This document shows positions 7,874-16,852 of a stretch of 64,000 nt of DNA, one piece after another. Both the position numbers and the translations under genes were made by a program. The stretch lies in the NCBI RefSeq assembly GCF_030440515.1, contig NZ_CP076543.1, positions 8,099,001 to 8,163,000 on the forward strand. Direction: 5' to 3'. The stretch is from Streptomyces xanthophaeus (GTDB taxonomy: Bacteria > Actinomycetota > Actinomycetes > Streptomycetales > Streptomycetaceae). The notes under the pieces are model-generated. The model saw only the letters and a list, made by a program, of their open reading frames with translations. It searched no databases and was not told the origin of the DNA. Numbering within the stretch: the first letter of the stretch is position 1; each line of letters opens with the position of its first letter.

Positions 7874-8872
7874 TCAGCCTGCGGCGAGGAGCGTGAGCGT
7901 GTCGATCACGCGGTTCGAGAAGCCCCACTCGTTGTCGTACCAGGCGACCACCTTGACGTGGCGGCCGTCGACACGGGTGAGCTCCGAGTCGAAGATCGAC
8001 GAGGCGGGGTTGCCCGTGATGTCGGAGGACACGAGCGGGTCTTCGGAGTACTCCAGCACGCCGGCCAGCGGTCCCTGCGCCGCGGTGCGGTAGGCCTCGA
8101 GGATCTCCTCGCGCGTCACGTCACGGGCGACGGTGGTGTTGAGCTCGACGATCGAGCCCACCGGGACCGGCACGCGGATCGAGTCGCCCGACAGCTTGCC
8201 GTCGAGCTGCGGCAGTACGAGGCCGATCGCCTTCGCGGCGCCGGTCGAGGTCGGCACGATGTTGACACCGGCGGCGCGGGCACGGCGCGGGTCGCGGTGC
8301 GGGCCGTCCTGCAGGTTCTGCTCCTGCGTGTAGGCGTGCACGGTGGTCATGAAGCCGTGCTCGATGCCCGCGAGCTCGTCCAGGACGGCGGCCAGCGGGG
8401 CCAGCGCGTTGGTCGTGCAGGACGCGTTCGAGACGATCACGTGCTCGGCCGGGTCGTACGCGTCGGTGTTGACACCGTACGCGAGCGTCACGTCGGCGCC
8501 GTCGGACGGAGCGCTGACGAGCACCTTGCGGGCGCCGGCCTTGATGTGGCCGCGGGCGGCCTCGGCCGAGGTGAAGCGGCCGGTCGCCTCCAGTACGAGG
8601 TCGACCTCCAGCTCCGCCCAGGGCAGCTGCTCCGGCTCGCGCTCGGCCAGCACCGTGATCCGGTGTCCGTCGACGACGAGCACGTTCCCCTCGACGGTCA
8701 CCGGGCGGCCGAGCCGGCCGGACGTGGTGTCGTACGCGAGCAGCCGCGCGAGGGTGGCGGGCTCCGTCAGGTCGTTGACGGCCACGACCTCCAGGTCGGT
8801 GTCGCGCTCCAGGAGCGCACGCAGCACGTTGCGTCCGATGCGGCCGAATCCGTTGATGGCAATGCGAGTCAT
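7874..8872 (-). CDS. gap: Glyceraldehyde-3-phosphate dehydrogenase, type I
   Basis: A 332-residue enzyme that oxidises glyceraldehyde 3-phosphate to 1,3-bisphosphoglycerate with NAD(P). The Rossmann opening TRIAINGFGRIGRN is complete, the catalytic cysteine sits in SNASCTTN, and the C-terminus WYDNEWGFSNRVIDT is canonical; length is normal. ATG at 8872 is chosen because AAAGGGA precedes it; an in-frame start at 8896 would add eight residues not seen in the family. It stands alone, without pgk or tpi, so it is probably a paralogue separate from the main glycolytic operon. Confidence 0.95.
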   Translation of the reverse strand: MTRIAINGFGRIGRNVLRALLERDTDLEVVAVNDLTEPATLARLLAYDTTSGRLGRPVTVEGNVLVVDGHRITVLAEREPEQLPWAELEVDLVLEATGRFTSAEAARGHIKAGARKVLVSAPSDGADVTLAYGVNTDAYDPAEHVIVSNASCTTNALAPLAAVLDELAGIEHGFMTTVHAYTQEQNLQDGPHRDPRRARAAGVNIVPTSTGAAKAIGLVLPQLDGKLSGDSIRVPVPVGSIVELNTTVARDVTREEILEAYRTAAQGPLAGVLEYSEDPLVSSDITGNPASSIFDSELTRVDGRHVKVVAWYDNEWGFSNRVIDTLTLLAAG

Positions 8873-8984
8873 GACGATGTCCCTTTCGTTCGCCATCAGG
8901 TTCGCTTCCGGTCACCCTCCGCAACAGCGGCGAGATCGCCATGGTTCGTAAGGATCTCGCCACCCGCGATTCCGGGCTCCCGTG

Positions 8985-9944
8985 CTATTCGCCCTGGGTG
9001 AACGTGCGCCGGTACTCGGTGGGGGTGGTGCCGAGGATGCGGTGGAAGTGCAGGCGGAGATTGGCGCCCGTGCCGAGGCCGACATCGTCGGCGATCTGCT
9101 CGACACTGCGCTCCGAACGCTCCAGCAGTTCCCGTGCCACGTCGATCCTGGCCCGCATGACCCACTGCATCGGCGTGTACCCGGTGTCCTCGGCGAAACG
9201 CCGCGAGAAGGTCCGGGGCGAGACTCCCGCGTGCTGGGCCAGCGCCTCCAGGGTGAGCGGTTCGCCCAGCTGGTGCAGCGCCCACTCGCGGGTGGCGGCG
9301 AACCGCTCCCCGAGCGGCTCGGGCACGCTGCGCGGCACGTACTGGGCCTGGCCCCCGCTGCGGTAGGGGGCCGCGACCAGGCGCCGGGCCGCGTGGTTGG
9401 AGGCGGCCACGCCGAGGTCGCGGCGCAGGATGTGCAGGCACAGGTCGATGCCCGAGGCGGCGCCCGCCGAGGTGAGCACGCTGCCCTCGTCGACGAACAG
9501 GACGTTCTCGTCGAGCCGGATGAGCGGATGCTTCGCGGCCAGGGCCCGCGCGTAGTGCCAGTGGGTCGTGGCGCGCTTGCCGTCGAGCAGACCGGTGGCG
9601 GCGAGCGCGAACGCGCCGGTCGAGATGGCGGCGAGCCGCGCCCCCCGCTCGTGCGCGGCGATCAGCGCGTCGATGACCGCCCGCGGCGGGTCCTCGCGGT
9701 CGGGGAAGCGGTAGCCGGGGACGAAGACGATGTCGGCCCACGCGAGCGCGTCGAGCCCGTGGGTGACGTGGTACGACAGGCCGTCGCCGCCGGTGACGAG
9801 GCCGGGAGCGGCGCCGCAGACCCGTACCTCGTACGGCATGCTCGCGCGGGTCGTGAACACCTGCGCGGGGATTCCGACGTCGAGGGGCTTCGCGCCCTCC
9901 AGGACGAGGACGGCTACACGGTGGAGGCGGGAGCGGGGCGGCAC
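8985..9944 (-). CDS. GlxA-type transcriptional regulator (DJ-1/PfpI domain plus AraC HTH)
   Basis: A 319-residue regulator. Residues about 8-175 form a DJ-1/PfpI amidotransferase-like domain (HRVAVLVLEGAKPLDVGIPAQVF ... LAAISTGAFALAATGLLDGK). At the usual nucleophile position the elbow reads STGA rather than a cysteine, so it is probably a sensor and not an enzyme. Residues about 215-315 are the double AraC HTH (LTLEALAQHAGVSPRTFSRRFAEDTG ... SVEQIADDVGLGTGANLRLHFHRILGTTPTEYRR). The target is unknown; gap lies downstream in the same direction. Confidence 0.9.
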   Translation of the reverse strand: MPPRSRLHRVAVLVLEGAKPLDVGIPAQVFTTRASMPYEVRVCGAAPGLVTGGDGLSYHVTHGLDALAWADIVFVPGYRFPDREDPPRAVIDALIAAHERGARLAAISTGAFALAATGLLDGKRATTHWHYARALAAKHPLIRLDENVLFVDEGSVLTSAGAASGIDLCLHILRRDLGVAASNHAARRLVAAPYRSGGQAQYVPRSVPEPLGERFAATREWALHQLGEPLTLEALAQHAGVSPRTFSRRFAEDTGYTPMQWVMRARIDVARELLERSERSVEQIADDVGLGTGANLRLHFHRILGTTPTEYRRTFTQGE

Positions 9945-10391
9945 GGTGTTCAGGGTACGGCGGGGGAGGTGACGGCCCGTGTCCGGCCGCCCCGCGCCGT
10001 GTCCGCAAGGTCCCGCATGCCCCGCGAAGCTCCCGGCGCCGTCGGTGCGCCGAGAGCTTCACGGCCGGCGTTGCAGCTGCCCGGCGTGCGGTCCGGTTCG
10101 CGCGGAGCGCTGCGCCCGATGCCCGGCAGCAGCGTCGTGGCGAGGGTGCGTGGCGGTCGCGGCGGCGGCCCTGCTCGGCGTCGGGAACGGGGTCAGGCCT
10201 TTGCGCAGGTTCTGCTTGGTGGTGGAGTCGTACACCCACTGCTCGCGCAGCGGCGGGTACAGCACCCGCTCACCGCGCTCGGTCCGTTCGGCGGGTGGGT
10301 GGGACGAGGGAGGAAAACGGCGGGCCGCTTCAGGTCGCCGCCCGTTACGATCGGGCCTTCACCCGATCATGGCGGTCCGACGGAGGCACCG
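9945..10391. other. 447-bp region with at most one doubtful short gene
   Basis: The stretch between the GlxA-type gene and the metallo-hydrolase gene holds divergent promoters. It also contains one possible 68-residue reading frame, listed separately. No repeat or mobile-element end was recognised. Confidence 0.5.
10059..10265 (-). CDS. Doubtful small protein, 68 aa
   Basis: A GTG-initiated frame whose first 30 residues (LYPPLREQWVYDSTTKQNLR ...) have almost exclusively G/C third positions and a non-repetitive composition, as real genes here do. The second half loses this bias and becomes Arg/Ala-rich. The frame stays open far upstream, so this may be a remnant of a longer gene. No family was recognised and there is no good ribosome site. 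Confidence 0.3.
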   Translation of the reverse strand: MLYPPLREQWVYDSTTKQNLRKGLTPFPTPSRAAAATATHPRHDAAAGHRAQRSARTGPHAGQLQRRP

Positions 10392-11351
10392 ATGAACAAG
10401 GCCCCCTCGCGGACCCCGGCCCACCCCGAACGGCTGGACCGAGGACACCCGTTCCGCCAGTGGAAGACCTGGCGCATACCCGGAACCGATCTGACCCTCA
10501 CCGGGTACTCGCGCGCCAACGACAAGACGTTCTTCCACATCCCCGAACTGCGCTGCGCGCTCGACGCCGGACTGGCGGAGGGGCGTCAGCCGGAAACCGT
10601 CTTCCTCACCCACACCCACCACGACCATTCCAAGGACCTCGACTACCTCGCGGTCAGGCCCGGCGGAGTCGACATCCACCTGCCCGCCGCGGCGGCGCCG
10701 TACGTGGAGACCTTTCTGCGGGCCTCCGCCGAACTGAACCACGGCACCGCCTACGATCCGGCCCTCGCCGGGGGCTGCCGGCTCCACGGGGTGCGTGGCG
10801 GCGACGAGTTCACCTTCGGACGCAGCGGCCACCACGTACGGGTGGTGGAGTGCGTGCACAAGGTGCCCTGCGTGGGATACGCCTTCGCCGAACGCCGCAA
10901 GGCCCTGCTGCCCGAGTACGAGGAACTGCGGCACACCCTCGCCGGACAGGGCCGGGGCGCGGAGTTCGGCCGCATCCTGGCGCAGCGCCGCAAGGACGGG
11001 GCCGAGGTCGAACACGAGGTACGCAGGCCGCTGTTCGCCTTCCTCGGAGACACCCACGTGAGCGTCTTCGAGGACAACCCGTGGCTCTTCGAGTACCCGG
11101 TGATCATCACCGAGTGCACGTTTCTCGACGACGCCGAACTGGAGCGGGCCGACCGGGTCGGACACACCGTCTGGAGCCGGCTGAAGCCCGTCGTCGAGGC
11201 CCACCCGGACACCCTCTTCGTCCTCACCCACTTCAGCCTGCGTCACTCGGACCAGGACGTCCTGGACTTCTTCCACGACGAGCGGCCCGACAACGTACTG
11301 CTGTGGGCGCACCCGGACAGCCGGCTGCCCGAGCAGCACCAGCACGGCTGA
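10392..11351 (+). CDS. Metallo-beta-lactamase-fold hydrolase (RNase Z-like)
   Basis: A 319-residue protein with the metal-binding motif FLTHTHHDHSKDL (HxHxDH, about residues 76-81). Further ligand candidates are ECVHK, the later Asp in FLGDTH, and the His in LTHFSLRH. Spacing and the C-terminal THFSLRHSDQDV are like RNase Z/ElaC-type members rather than beta-lactamases; the substrate may be RNA or a cyclic or lactone compound. ATG at 10392 follows GGAGGCACCG, a good ribosome site. It converges with the DUF6493-like gene with 33 bp between stops. Confidence 0.82.
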   Translation: MNKAPSRTPAHPERLDRGHPFRQWKTWRIPGTDLTLTGYSRANDKTFFHIPELRCALDAGLAEGRQPETVFLTHTHHDHSKDLDYLAVRPGGVDIHLPAAAAPYVETFLRASAELNHGTAYDPALAGGCRLHGVRGGDEFTFGRSGHHVRVVECVHKVPCVGYAFAERRKALLPEYEELRHTLAGQGRGAEFGRILAQRRKDGAEVEHEVRRPLFAFLGDTHVSVFEDNPWLFEYPVIITECTFLDDAELERADRVGHTVWSRLKPVVEAHPDTLFVLTHFSLRHSDQDVLDFFHDERPDNVLLWAHPDSRLPEQHQHG

Positions 11352-11384
11352 CCGGCGCGGGCCGCCGTTCCCGGGCCCCGCGGG

Positions 11385-12782
11385 TCAGGCCCCTGCCAGG
11401 GCGTCCCGCAACCTCCGTGCCTCCTTGAGCAGCTGGGAGGAACCCGGTCGCCCGGCGAGCGCCGTCACCTCGGGCAGCTCGCCGCGCGCGCCCGACAGCC
11501 GGGCGGAGTCCGCCGCGACGGCCAGCAGCGCTCCGTGCACCTGCGGCCGGGTACGGGCCAGCAGACCGGGGAGGGCGGTGGCCAGGACCTCCCAGACCGC
11601 CCCGGCGCCGCCCGGTACGGCGACGGCCGCCCCCAGTGACCCGGTCAGCAGGGGCACCCTCAGCGTGCCCAGCCCCACGAGTTCGGTCAGCTCCCGGCCC
11701 AGCAGCTCGCCGTCCAGCCGGCCCCTCGAGGCCAGCACCACCAGCGCCCGTACGGCGGCCTCCCGGTCGGGCTCGGGGACGGAGGCGAGCCCGTAGGCCA
11801 CGGCCAGATGCACGGCGGGCCCGGCCGGGCCGTCGGCCGAGGCCAGCGCCTCCAGGAAGGCGGGGGAGCCACAGCCGTCCTGGTCGGCCGCCGACGCGAC
11901 ACCCGTCAGCAGGCGGGCCGCGGCTATCTCCGGGTGCCAGGGCAGGGTCGCGACCGTATGGGCGTCCCGGTAGTCCGGCAGGGACCAGTGCGGACAGGAG
12001 ATGCGCGGCTCGAACTTCCTGAACAGGGACCAGAACTGGCGGGGGAACGCGCCGCGGCCCTCGACGGCCTCGTGCCCCACCAGGATCCGGCGGCCGATGC
12101 GTGCTCCCCGGCGCCGGCTGGGACGCTCGGCCTCACCCGCTTCGCGCTCCCGCGACCACGCCGGCATGGGCAGACCGCCCTGCCGCAGCCAGGCAGCCAC
12201 CCGGGGCCCCTCCGCCAGCTCCAACTTCTCCGCGGCGCGCACCACTTCGGGGTCCACCCGGCCGCCGCAGCGCAGCAGTGCCTGCCCCAGGTCCGCCGGT
12301 CCGGGCCGGATGCCGAGGCGCTCGTACTCCGCGAGCCGCTCGACCAGCTCGTACGGCTCCACCGCGCCCGTCGGTCCGCTCGGTACGGAGAGCAGGAACG
12401 GCAGGGGGTCACCGGCCCGCAACCGTGCGGCGACCTCGCCCGTGCGCGCGCCCGCTATGTAGTCCAGCGCCACGTGCTGGCACAGTTCGAGCCACCCTTT
12501 GCCGGCGTTCTCCCAGGACTCCTCCGCCCGTACGGGACCGACCGCCGCGCCGACGATGCCCGCGGTGCAGCGCACCTGCGCGTGCGGTTTCACCTTGAAC
12601 GCGCGCGGGACGGAGCCCAGCGCGGCGGCCAGTGCCTCCCGGTCGCGGAAGCTGTGGCTCACCACGGCGTTGAGCACGCGTTCGAACGGCACCACGCCGG
12701 GGTCGTGGCGAGCGGCCAGCACGGCCGCGACCTCGTCGGCGAGCGCATCCAGTGACGGTACGGCGAATTCCCCCTTGATCAT
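11385..12782 (-). CDS. DUF6493-like protein, apparently only the C-terminal half
   Basis: A 465-residue protein rich in Leu/Ala helices with no enzyme motif. The C-terminal repeats (HLAVAYGLASVPEPDREAAV, LDGELLGRELTELVGLGTLR, then the ending LLKEARRLRDAL) match the helical-repeat tail of the large actinobacterial DUF6493 family, as I recall it. Those proteins are usually about twice as long. The start at 12782 is supported only by the frame: upstream in frame lies antisense of the SDR gene and there is no good ribosome site. Either a naturally short paralogue or a gene that lost its 5' half. Confidence 0.55.
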   Translation of the reverse strand: MIKGEFAVPSLDALADEVAAVLAARHDPGVVPFERVLNAVVSHSFRDREALAAALGSVPRAFKVKPHAQVRCTAGIVGAAVGPVRAEESWENAGKGWLELCQHVALDYIAGARTGEVAARLRAGDPLPFLLSVPSGPTGAVEPYELVERLAEYERLGIRPGPADLGQALLRCGGRVDPEVVRAAEKLELAEGPRVAAWLRQGGLPMPAWSREREAGEAERPSRRRGARIGRRILVGHEAVEGRGAFPRQFWSLFRKFEPRISCPHWSLPDYRDAHTVATLPWHPEIAAARLLTGVASAADQDGCGSPAFLEALASADGPAGPAVHLAVAYGLASVPEPDREAAVRALVVLASRGRLDGELLGRELTELVGLGTLRVPLLTGSLGAAVAVPGGAGAVWEVLATALPGLLARTRPQVHGALLAVAADSARLSGARGELPEVTALAGRPGSSQLLKEARRLRDALAGA

Positions 12783-12834
12783 GTATCGCAGGCTAGCCCC
12801 TGCCACTGACAGTGCCGCCGCGCGCCCGGTGGCG

Positions 12835-13746
12835 TCAGAGCGGGTCGCCGAGGGGCCCGTACTCCGCCTCCAGATTCCGCGCCCAGTGCGCGGCGAAATC
12901 GGGCTGGGTGCCGTCGGCGTCCGTGAACCCGTACTCCTTGCAGAGATCCCAGGTGGCCAGCGCCCGGCCGGTCCTGGCCATGACGTCCGGGTCGGCCGCC
13001 AGGGCCACGACCGCCCGCCCCAGATAGGCGGGGGTCTCGGAGTGGGCGAAGTTCGGGTCCTTGGCGGCGCCGTCACGCCAGTTGGCCTCGGTGACGCCGA
13101 AATGCTCCAGCAGCGCCTCCGAGCGCAGGAACCCCGGCGTCAGGGAGACGGCCGCGACACCGTGCGGCCGCAGCTCGGCCGCCTGCGCGACGGCCAGCCG
13201 GATCACCGCCGACTTCGCCATGTCGTAGAAGAAGGAGCCCCGGTAGCGGGCGGTGTTGCCGTCGGTGACCTCCACGACCAGGCCGCTCTTGCGGGCGACC
13301 ATGAGGGGCAGCGCGTACCGGCTGGTGATCACATGGGTCTCCACCGCCCGGCGCAGGAGGAGCAGGCCCTGGTCCAGATCCTGCTCCCACAGGGGGTGTT
13401 CCCAGTCGGTGAGCGGGTCGCCGCCCCAGACGGAGTTGACCAGGACATCGAGCCGGCCGTCCTGCTCCGCCGCGATCCGCGCCACGAGGGCCCGTACCTC
13501 TTCCGGGTCGCTGTGGTCGGTGCGGACCGCGACGCCCACCCCTCCGGCAGCGGTGATCCTCTCGGCCGTCTCCTCGATGGTCTCGGGGCGGTCGAGGTCG
13601 GAGCGCCGCGCTCCGCTGCTGCGGCCGGTCACGTAGACGGTCGCGCCGGCGGCTCCGAGCTCGATGGCGATCCCCCGCCCGCCGCCCCGTGTGCCGCCCG
13701 CGACCAGCGCGACCTTTCCGGCGAGCTGTCGTGTCTTCGTCGTCAT
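12835..13746 (-). CDS. Short-chain dehydrogenase/reductase (DHRS1-like)
   Basis: A 303-residue SDR. The cofactor loop reads LVAGGTRGGGRGIA, a TGxxxGxG variant. An Asp (RTDHSDPEEV) precedes the LDVLVNSVWGGD segment, where the usual NNAG has become NSVW. The catalytic region has YDMAKSAVIRLA (YxxxK). The VNSVWGG variant and longer C-terminus are typical of DHRS1-like SDRs. ATG at 13746 has GGAGAAG upstream. It lies 25 bp downstream of the TetR gene in the same direction, so it is probably co-transcribed with and controlled by it. Confidence 0.87.
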   Translation of the reverse strand: MTTKTRQLAGKVALVAGGTRGGGRGIAIELGAAGATVYVTGRSSGARRSDLDRPETIEETAERITAAGGVGVAVRTDHSDPEEVRALVARIAAEQDGRLDVLVNSVWGGDPLTDWEHPLWEQDLDQGLLLLRRAVETHVITSRYALPLMVARKSGLVVEVTDGNTARYRGSFFYDMAKSAVIRLAVAQAAELRPHGVAAVSLTPGFLRSEALLEHFGVTEANWRDGAAKDPNFAHSETPAYLGRAVVALAADPDVMARTGRALATWDLCKEYGFTDADGTQPDFAAHWARNLEAEYGPLGDPL

Positions 13747-13771
13747 CACTTCTCCAGGTCTTCCGGCGGGT

Positions 13772-14377
13772 TCACGCGGTGGTGGTGGCGGTGGTGACAT
13801 GAGGGGCCAGCACGGCGTCGAGTCCGTGCCGGACGCGCTGGACGAGGGCGCCCCGGCGGTCGAGTGCCCAGCTGAGACCCGTGCCGGAGGTGACGGCCTG
13901 CACGGTCGCGGTCAGCGCCTCGACATCCGTCGTGGCACGGAGCTCGCCCGTGGAAACGGCCAGCGCCAGCAGCGTCCCGACCGCCCTGCGCTGGGCCTCG
14001 TGCACGGCGAGGGCCCGCTCGTGCAGTTCGGGGTCCGTGAGATCCATGCACAGGAACGCCAGATGGTTGGCGAAGGTCTCCGGGGAGACCATCGGCGCCG
14101 CCCACTCCGCGAGCAGGGCGGCCAGAGCCCCGAGTGACGACCCCTGCTCCCCGCGGATCCGGTCGGGCAGCGCGTCCGTGTCCCGCACGGACCGGTCGGC
14201 CAGCGCCAGGATCAGGCCGCGCTTGGAGCCGAACCGCTGTACGAGCGTGCCGGGTACCAGACCGACCTCGCGGGCCACCGCCGCGAGCGTCAGCCCGGAC
14301 GGCCCCAGCCGTCCCATCACCTCGGCCGCCGCACGCAGGATCACCGCGTCTTCCACCGCACGGGGACGTCCGGCCAC
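13772..14377 (-). CDS. TetR/AcrR-family regulator
   Basis: A 201-residue repressor. The N-terminal HTH reads AAAEVMGRLGPSGLTLAAVAREVGLVPGTLVQRFGSKRGLILAL (LVQRFGSK replaces the more usual LYRHFPSK); the rest is the helical ligand domain. The GTG at 14377 follows AAAGGAGC at the right distance, and a 28-bp palindrome overlaps and precedes this site, which fixes the start. Probably autoregulated and controls the SDR gene downstream. Confidence 0.9.
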   Translation of the reverse strand: MAGRPRAVEDAVILRAAAEVMGRLGPSGLTLAAVAREVGLVPGTLVQRFGSKRGLILALADRSVRDTDALPDRIRGEQGSSLGALAALLAEWAAPMVSPETFANHLAFLCMDLTDPELHERALAVHEAQRRAVGTLLALAVSTGELRATTDVEALTATVQAVTSGTGLSWALDRRGALVQRVRHGLDAVLAPHVTTATTTA

Positions 14378-14386
14378 TGTCGCTCC

Positions 14387-14414
14387 TTTAATAAATGCAC
14401 GTTCATTTATTAAA
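14387..14414. promoter_or_regulatory. 28-bp AT-rich palindromic operator of the TetR gene
   Basis: TTTAATAAATG and CATTTATTAAA form a perfect 11-bp inverted repeat around CACGTT. It begins inside the ribosome-site region of the TetR gene and faces the divergent acetyltransferase gene. Such AT-rich symmetry in this GC-rich DNA is a strong sign of a TetR site. Confidence 0.85.
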
Positions 14415-14478
14415 GCATACGAGGTTGCGGGGCGACCGCGACCTGGCCCGCGACCCTCACAGGACCTAACGTTGGTCC

Positions 14479-15027
14479 ATGATCGATATGCCGTCACGGG
14501 TCGAACTGCGCCCGCTCACCCCTTCCGACCAGGACGAGTTCTGCACGCTCGTGCGGGCCAGCTCCGAGCTGCACCGGCCGTGGATGCAGCTCCCCGCGAC
14601 CCCGGAGGAGTTCCAGGTCTGGACGCGCCGCTTCGACGACGGCACCAACCTGGGCTTTCTGGTCCGTGTCCGGGAGACCGGCGCAGCCGTCGGCATGGTC
14701 AACATCAACTCGGTCATCCGGGGCCGTTACCAGGGCGCGTCCCTCGGCTACGCGGCCTTCGCCCCGTCCGCGGGGCGCGGGTACATGACCGAAGGGGTCG
14801 CCGCCACCCTGCGGCACGCCTTCACCGACCTGCGGCTCCACCGGCTGGAGGCCAACATCCAGCCGGCGAACGAAGCTTCCCTGGCACTGGTCCGGCGGCT
14901 GGGCTTCCGCTACGAGGGGCTCTCGCCCGCCTACCTCTACATCGACGGGGACTGGCGGGACCACGAACGCTGGGCCATCACCGCACCGAGCCCTTGGACA
15001 CCCGATCCGTCCCTTCCCGAGATCTGA
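14479..15027 (+). CDS. RimJ/RimL-type GNAT N-acetyltransferase
   Basis: A 182-residue acetyltransferase that transfers acetyl from acetyl-CoA to an amine. It shows the RimJ/L layout VELRPLTPSDQDEF ... ASLGYAAFAPSAGRGYMTEGVAATLRHAF, with GRGYMTEG as the CoA pyrophosphate loop (motif A), followed by LHRLEANIQPANEASLALVRRLGFRYEG. The substrate could be a ribosomal-protein N-terminus or a small molecule. It is divergent from the TetR gene and 65 bp from its operator, so co-regulation is possible. Confidence 0.88.
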   Translation: MIDMPSRVELRPLTPSDQDEFCTLVRASSELHRPWMQLPATPEEFQVWTRRFDDGTNLGFLVRVRETGAAVGMVNINSVIRGRYQGASLGYAAFAPSAGRGYMTEGVAATLRHAFTDLRLHRLEANIQPANEASLALVRRLGFRYEGLSPAYLYIDGDWRDHERWAITAPSPWTPDPSLPEI

Positions 15028-15033
15028 GGCGTT

Positions 15034-16641
15034 CTACGGCGAGCCGGCCAGCAGCCGGCGCTGGTGGTCCCGCGCCGGTTCGTCGTAGTACCTGTCCGAC
15101 CAGTGCCCGGCGATCAGCGGCACCGGGGCTTCGACTCCCGTCTCGGGGCCGGGCGTCGGCTGGTGCGCGGCCAGGCGGAGCGAGTCCCGGAAGCGGTGGT
15201 GGTTGAACAGGCGGGAGAACTCGGTGAAATAGATCTCGGCGAGGCCGCGGTCGCCCCGGATCACCAGCATGTTCTCGTCGTTCCTGTTCGCGGAGGGATT
15301 GCTGAAGTTGGCCGAGCCGGTCACCACGATCGGATCGTCGCCGAGGGGGTCGATCAGCAGGTACTTCGTGTGCAAGTACTCGATGTTGTTGGAGAACGGG
15401 TTGTCGTGCTCGGCCGCCCAGCCCGCGAGGCCGCCCTCTTCGACGAGGCCGCAGGCCACCAGCTCCGTCTCGGGATCGGTGACCAGGCTCCGGTGCTCGT
15501 CGGCGATTTTGGCGTTCTCGAACAGCAGCCAGCGGAGCGCGGAGTGGTCGCCCGGGAGCTGGTCGGCGAATCGGGGATCGAACTTGAACGGGAACGTGAC
15601 GCACACCAGGTCCTGGGCCGATCCGAAGAGATCGCCGTAGCGGTCCTGCGCCGTGGTGTGCGTGTGCGGGCTGAACACGACCGATATGCCGGCCGGCCAG
15701 GGGTCGGGCATCGGGTCGTTGGCGTCCACCCAGTTGTTGAGGGTGCCGGGTGTCGGGTCCGCGACGAGCTGGGCCCAGTAGTCGCGGTATCGCCGGGCGA
15801 CGGACGCATCGGTGACGGTGTGTCCGACGTTGGACTGTCCGAAGATTCCGTTCTCGGTGATGTTGGTCGACCCGGTCCACACGGCCTCGGGCTCGCCCTC
15901 GTGGCTCGCCACCACGAACTTGTTGTGCGGGATCGTGGCCCGGGTGCGCCAGGTCACGACCAGGTCGTCGATACCGGCGGCGGTCACCGCTTCGCGGTTG
16001 TGCGGGTGATCGAACACGACGAGCCGGACGTCCACGCCCGTGTCCGCGGCCACACGGAAGGCCTTGAGCACGGGCAGGTACTCGAACTCGTACAGCGCCG
16101 CATGGAGCTGCCGGTGGTCGCCGCCCGCAGCTCCGATGAAGGCGAGCAGCGCCTCCTCCAGGCCGCGCGACAGCCAGCGCCAGGCCTCACGGTTGGGGAT
16201 GTCATCGGGGTGGAGGTTCTTGAAGCGTTCGGCGTAGGCCTGCGAGGCGTACACGCCACGGTTGAACCAGACACCGTGCACGCCCGGCTCCTCGGTCCGC
16301 ACCCGCAGTTCGACGGTCGAGGCCGGGGTGAGCTCCTCACCCGGGGTTCCGGTCATGGAGTGCACGCGGTAGGTGTACGTCCGACCGGGCTTGGCGCGGT
16401 AGTCACCCCAGGCGAAGGTCTGGAACGGGTTCCAGTTGGACCCCCAGCGGCCTCTTGCCTCAGGGAAACGGAGGCGGTTGTCCAGCCAGCGGTGCTTGCC
16501 TTCGGCGTGGTCGAACCGTTCGACCCCGAAGCCGAGGACGCCGTCCATGGCGGCCCGGTCGTGGTCGAATCCAAGGATCACCACATGGGTCCCGGCGATG
16601 GCCTGTGCGCGCAACGGCCCGGAACTGCTCTGCACCCTCAT
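15034..16641 (-). CDS. Phospholipase D-like (HKD-motif) protein
   Basis: A 535-residue protein with two HKD-type motifs: IPHNKFVV ... WTGSTNITENG and LHTKYLLIDPLGDDPIVVTGSANFSNPSANRNDEN. Two such motifs make a phosphatidyltransfer-type active site, so it is likely a phosphodiesterase or nuclease-like enzyme. The N-terminal 150 residues are an extra beta-rich domain (YRAKPGRTYTYRVHSMTG), possibly fibronectin-like. ATG at 16641 follows GGGAGG. No signal peptide is seen. It lies 211 bp downstream of the tyrosinase-like gene in the same direction. Confidence 0.85.
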   Translation of the reverse strand: MRVQSSSGPLRAQAIAGTHVVILGFDHDRAAMDGVLGFGVERFDHAEGKHRWLDNRLRFPEARGRWGSNWNPFQTFAWGDYRAKPGRTYTYRVHSMTGTPGEELTPASTVELRVRTEEPGVHGVWFNRGVYASQAYAERFKNLHPDDIPNREAWRWLSRGLEEALLAFIGAAGGDHRQLHAALYEFEYLPVLKAFRVAADTGVDVRLVVFDHPHNREAVTAAGIDDLVVTWRTRATIPHNKFVVASHEGEPEAVWTGSTNITENGIFGQSNVGHTVTDASVARRYRDYWAQLVADPTPGTLNNWVDANDPMPDPWPAGISVVFSPHTHTTAQDRYGDLFGSAQDLVCVTFPFKFDPRFADQLPGDHSALRWLLFENAKIADEHRSLVTDPETELVACGLVEEGGLAGWAAEHDNPFSNNIEYLHTKYLLIDPLGDDPIVVTGSANFSNPSANRNDENMLVIRGDRGLAEIYFTEFSRLFNHHRFRDSLRLAAHQPTPGPETGVEAPVPLIAGHWSDRYYDEPARDHQRRLLAGSP

Positions 16642-16788
16642 GTCCACGCCTCCCGGTACCCGGGGCCGTCTTCCGGAGTGAGCTCGATCTCCAGCTTCAC
16701 CCCGCGACGGGTCGGGCGCACTCCGGCGCGGACGGGCCGGCCTCTCCGTCATGACGATCCCGGTGAGTAAGGCCATCCACGCGAGCAT

Positions 16789-16830
16789 CCCGCTCCCGCT
16801 CCCGCTCCCGCTCCCGCTCCCGTTCCCGTC
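16789..16830. repeat. Hexanucleotide tandem repeat
   Basis: Five perfect copies of CCCGCT followed by CCCGTT and CCCGTC, between the tyrosinase-like and phospholipase-like genes. In the leftward direction it would encode a Gly-Ala run in a 34-codon frame (16749-16853) that overlaps the tyrosinase stop as ATGA; I do not call that frame a gene. Confidence 0.85.
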
Positions 16831-16852
16831 CGGGCCGCGGCGGACGTCGTCA

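Noticed and set aside
8982..10391. Long rightward extension upstream of the metallo-hydrolase
   Set aside because: It is antisense of the GlxA-type regulator; the ribosome site at 10383 and the family N-terminus fix the start at 10392.
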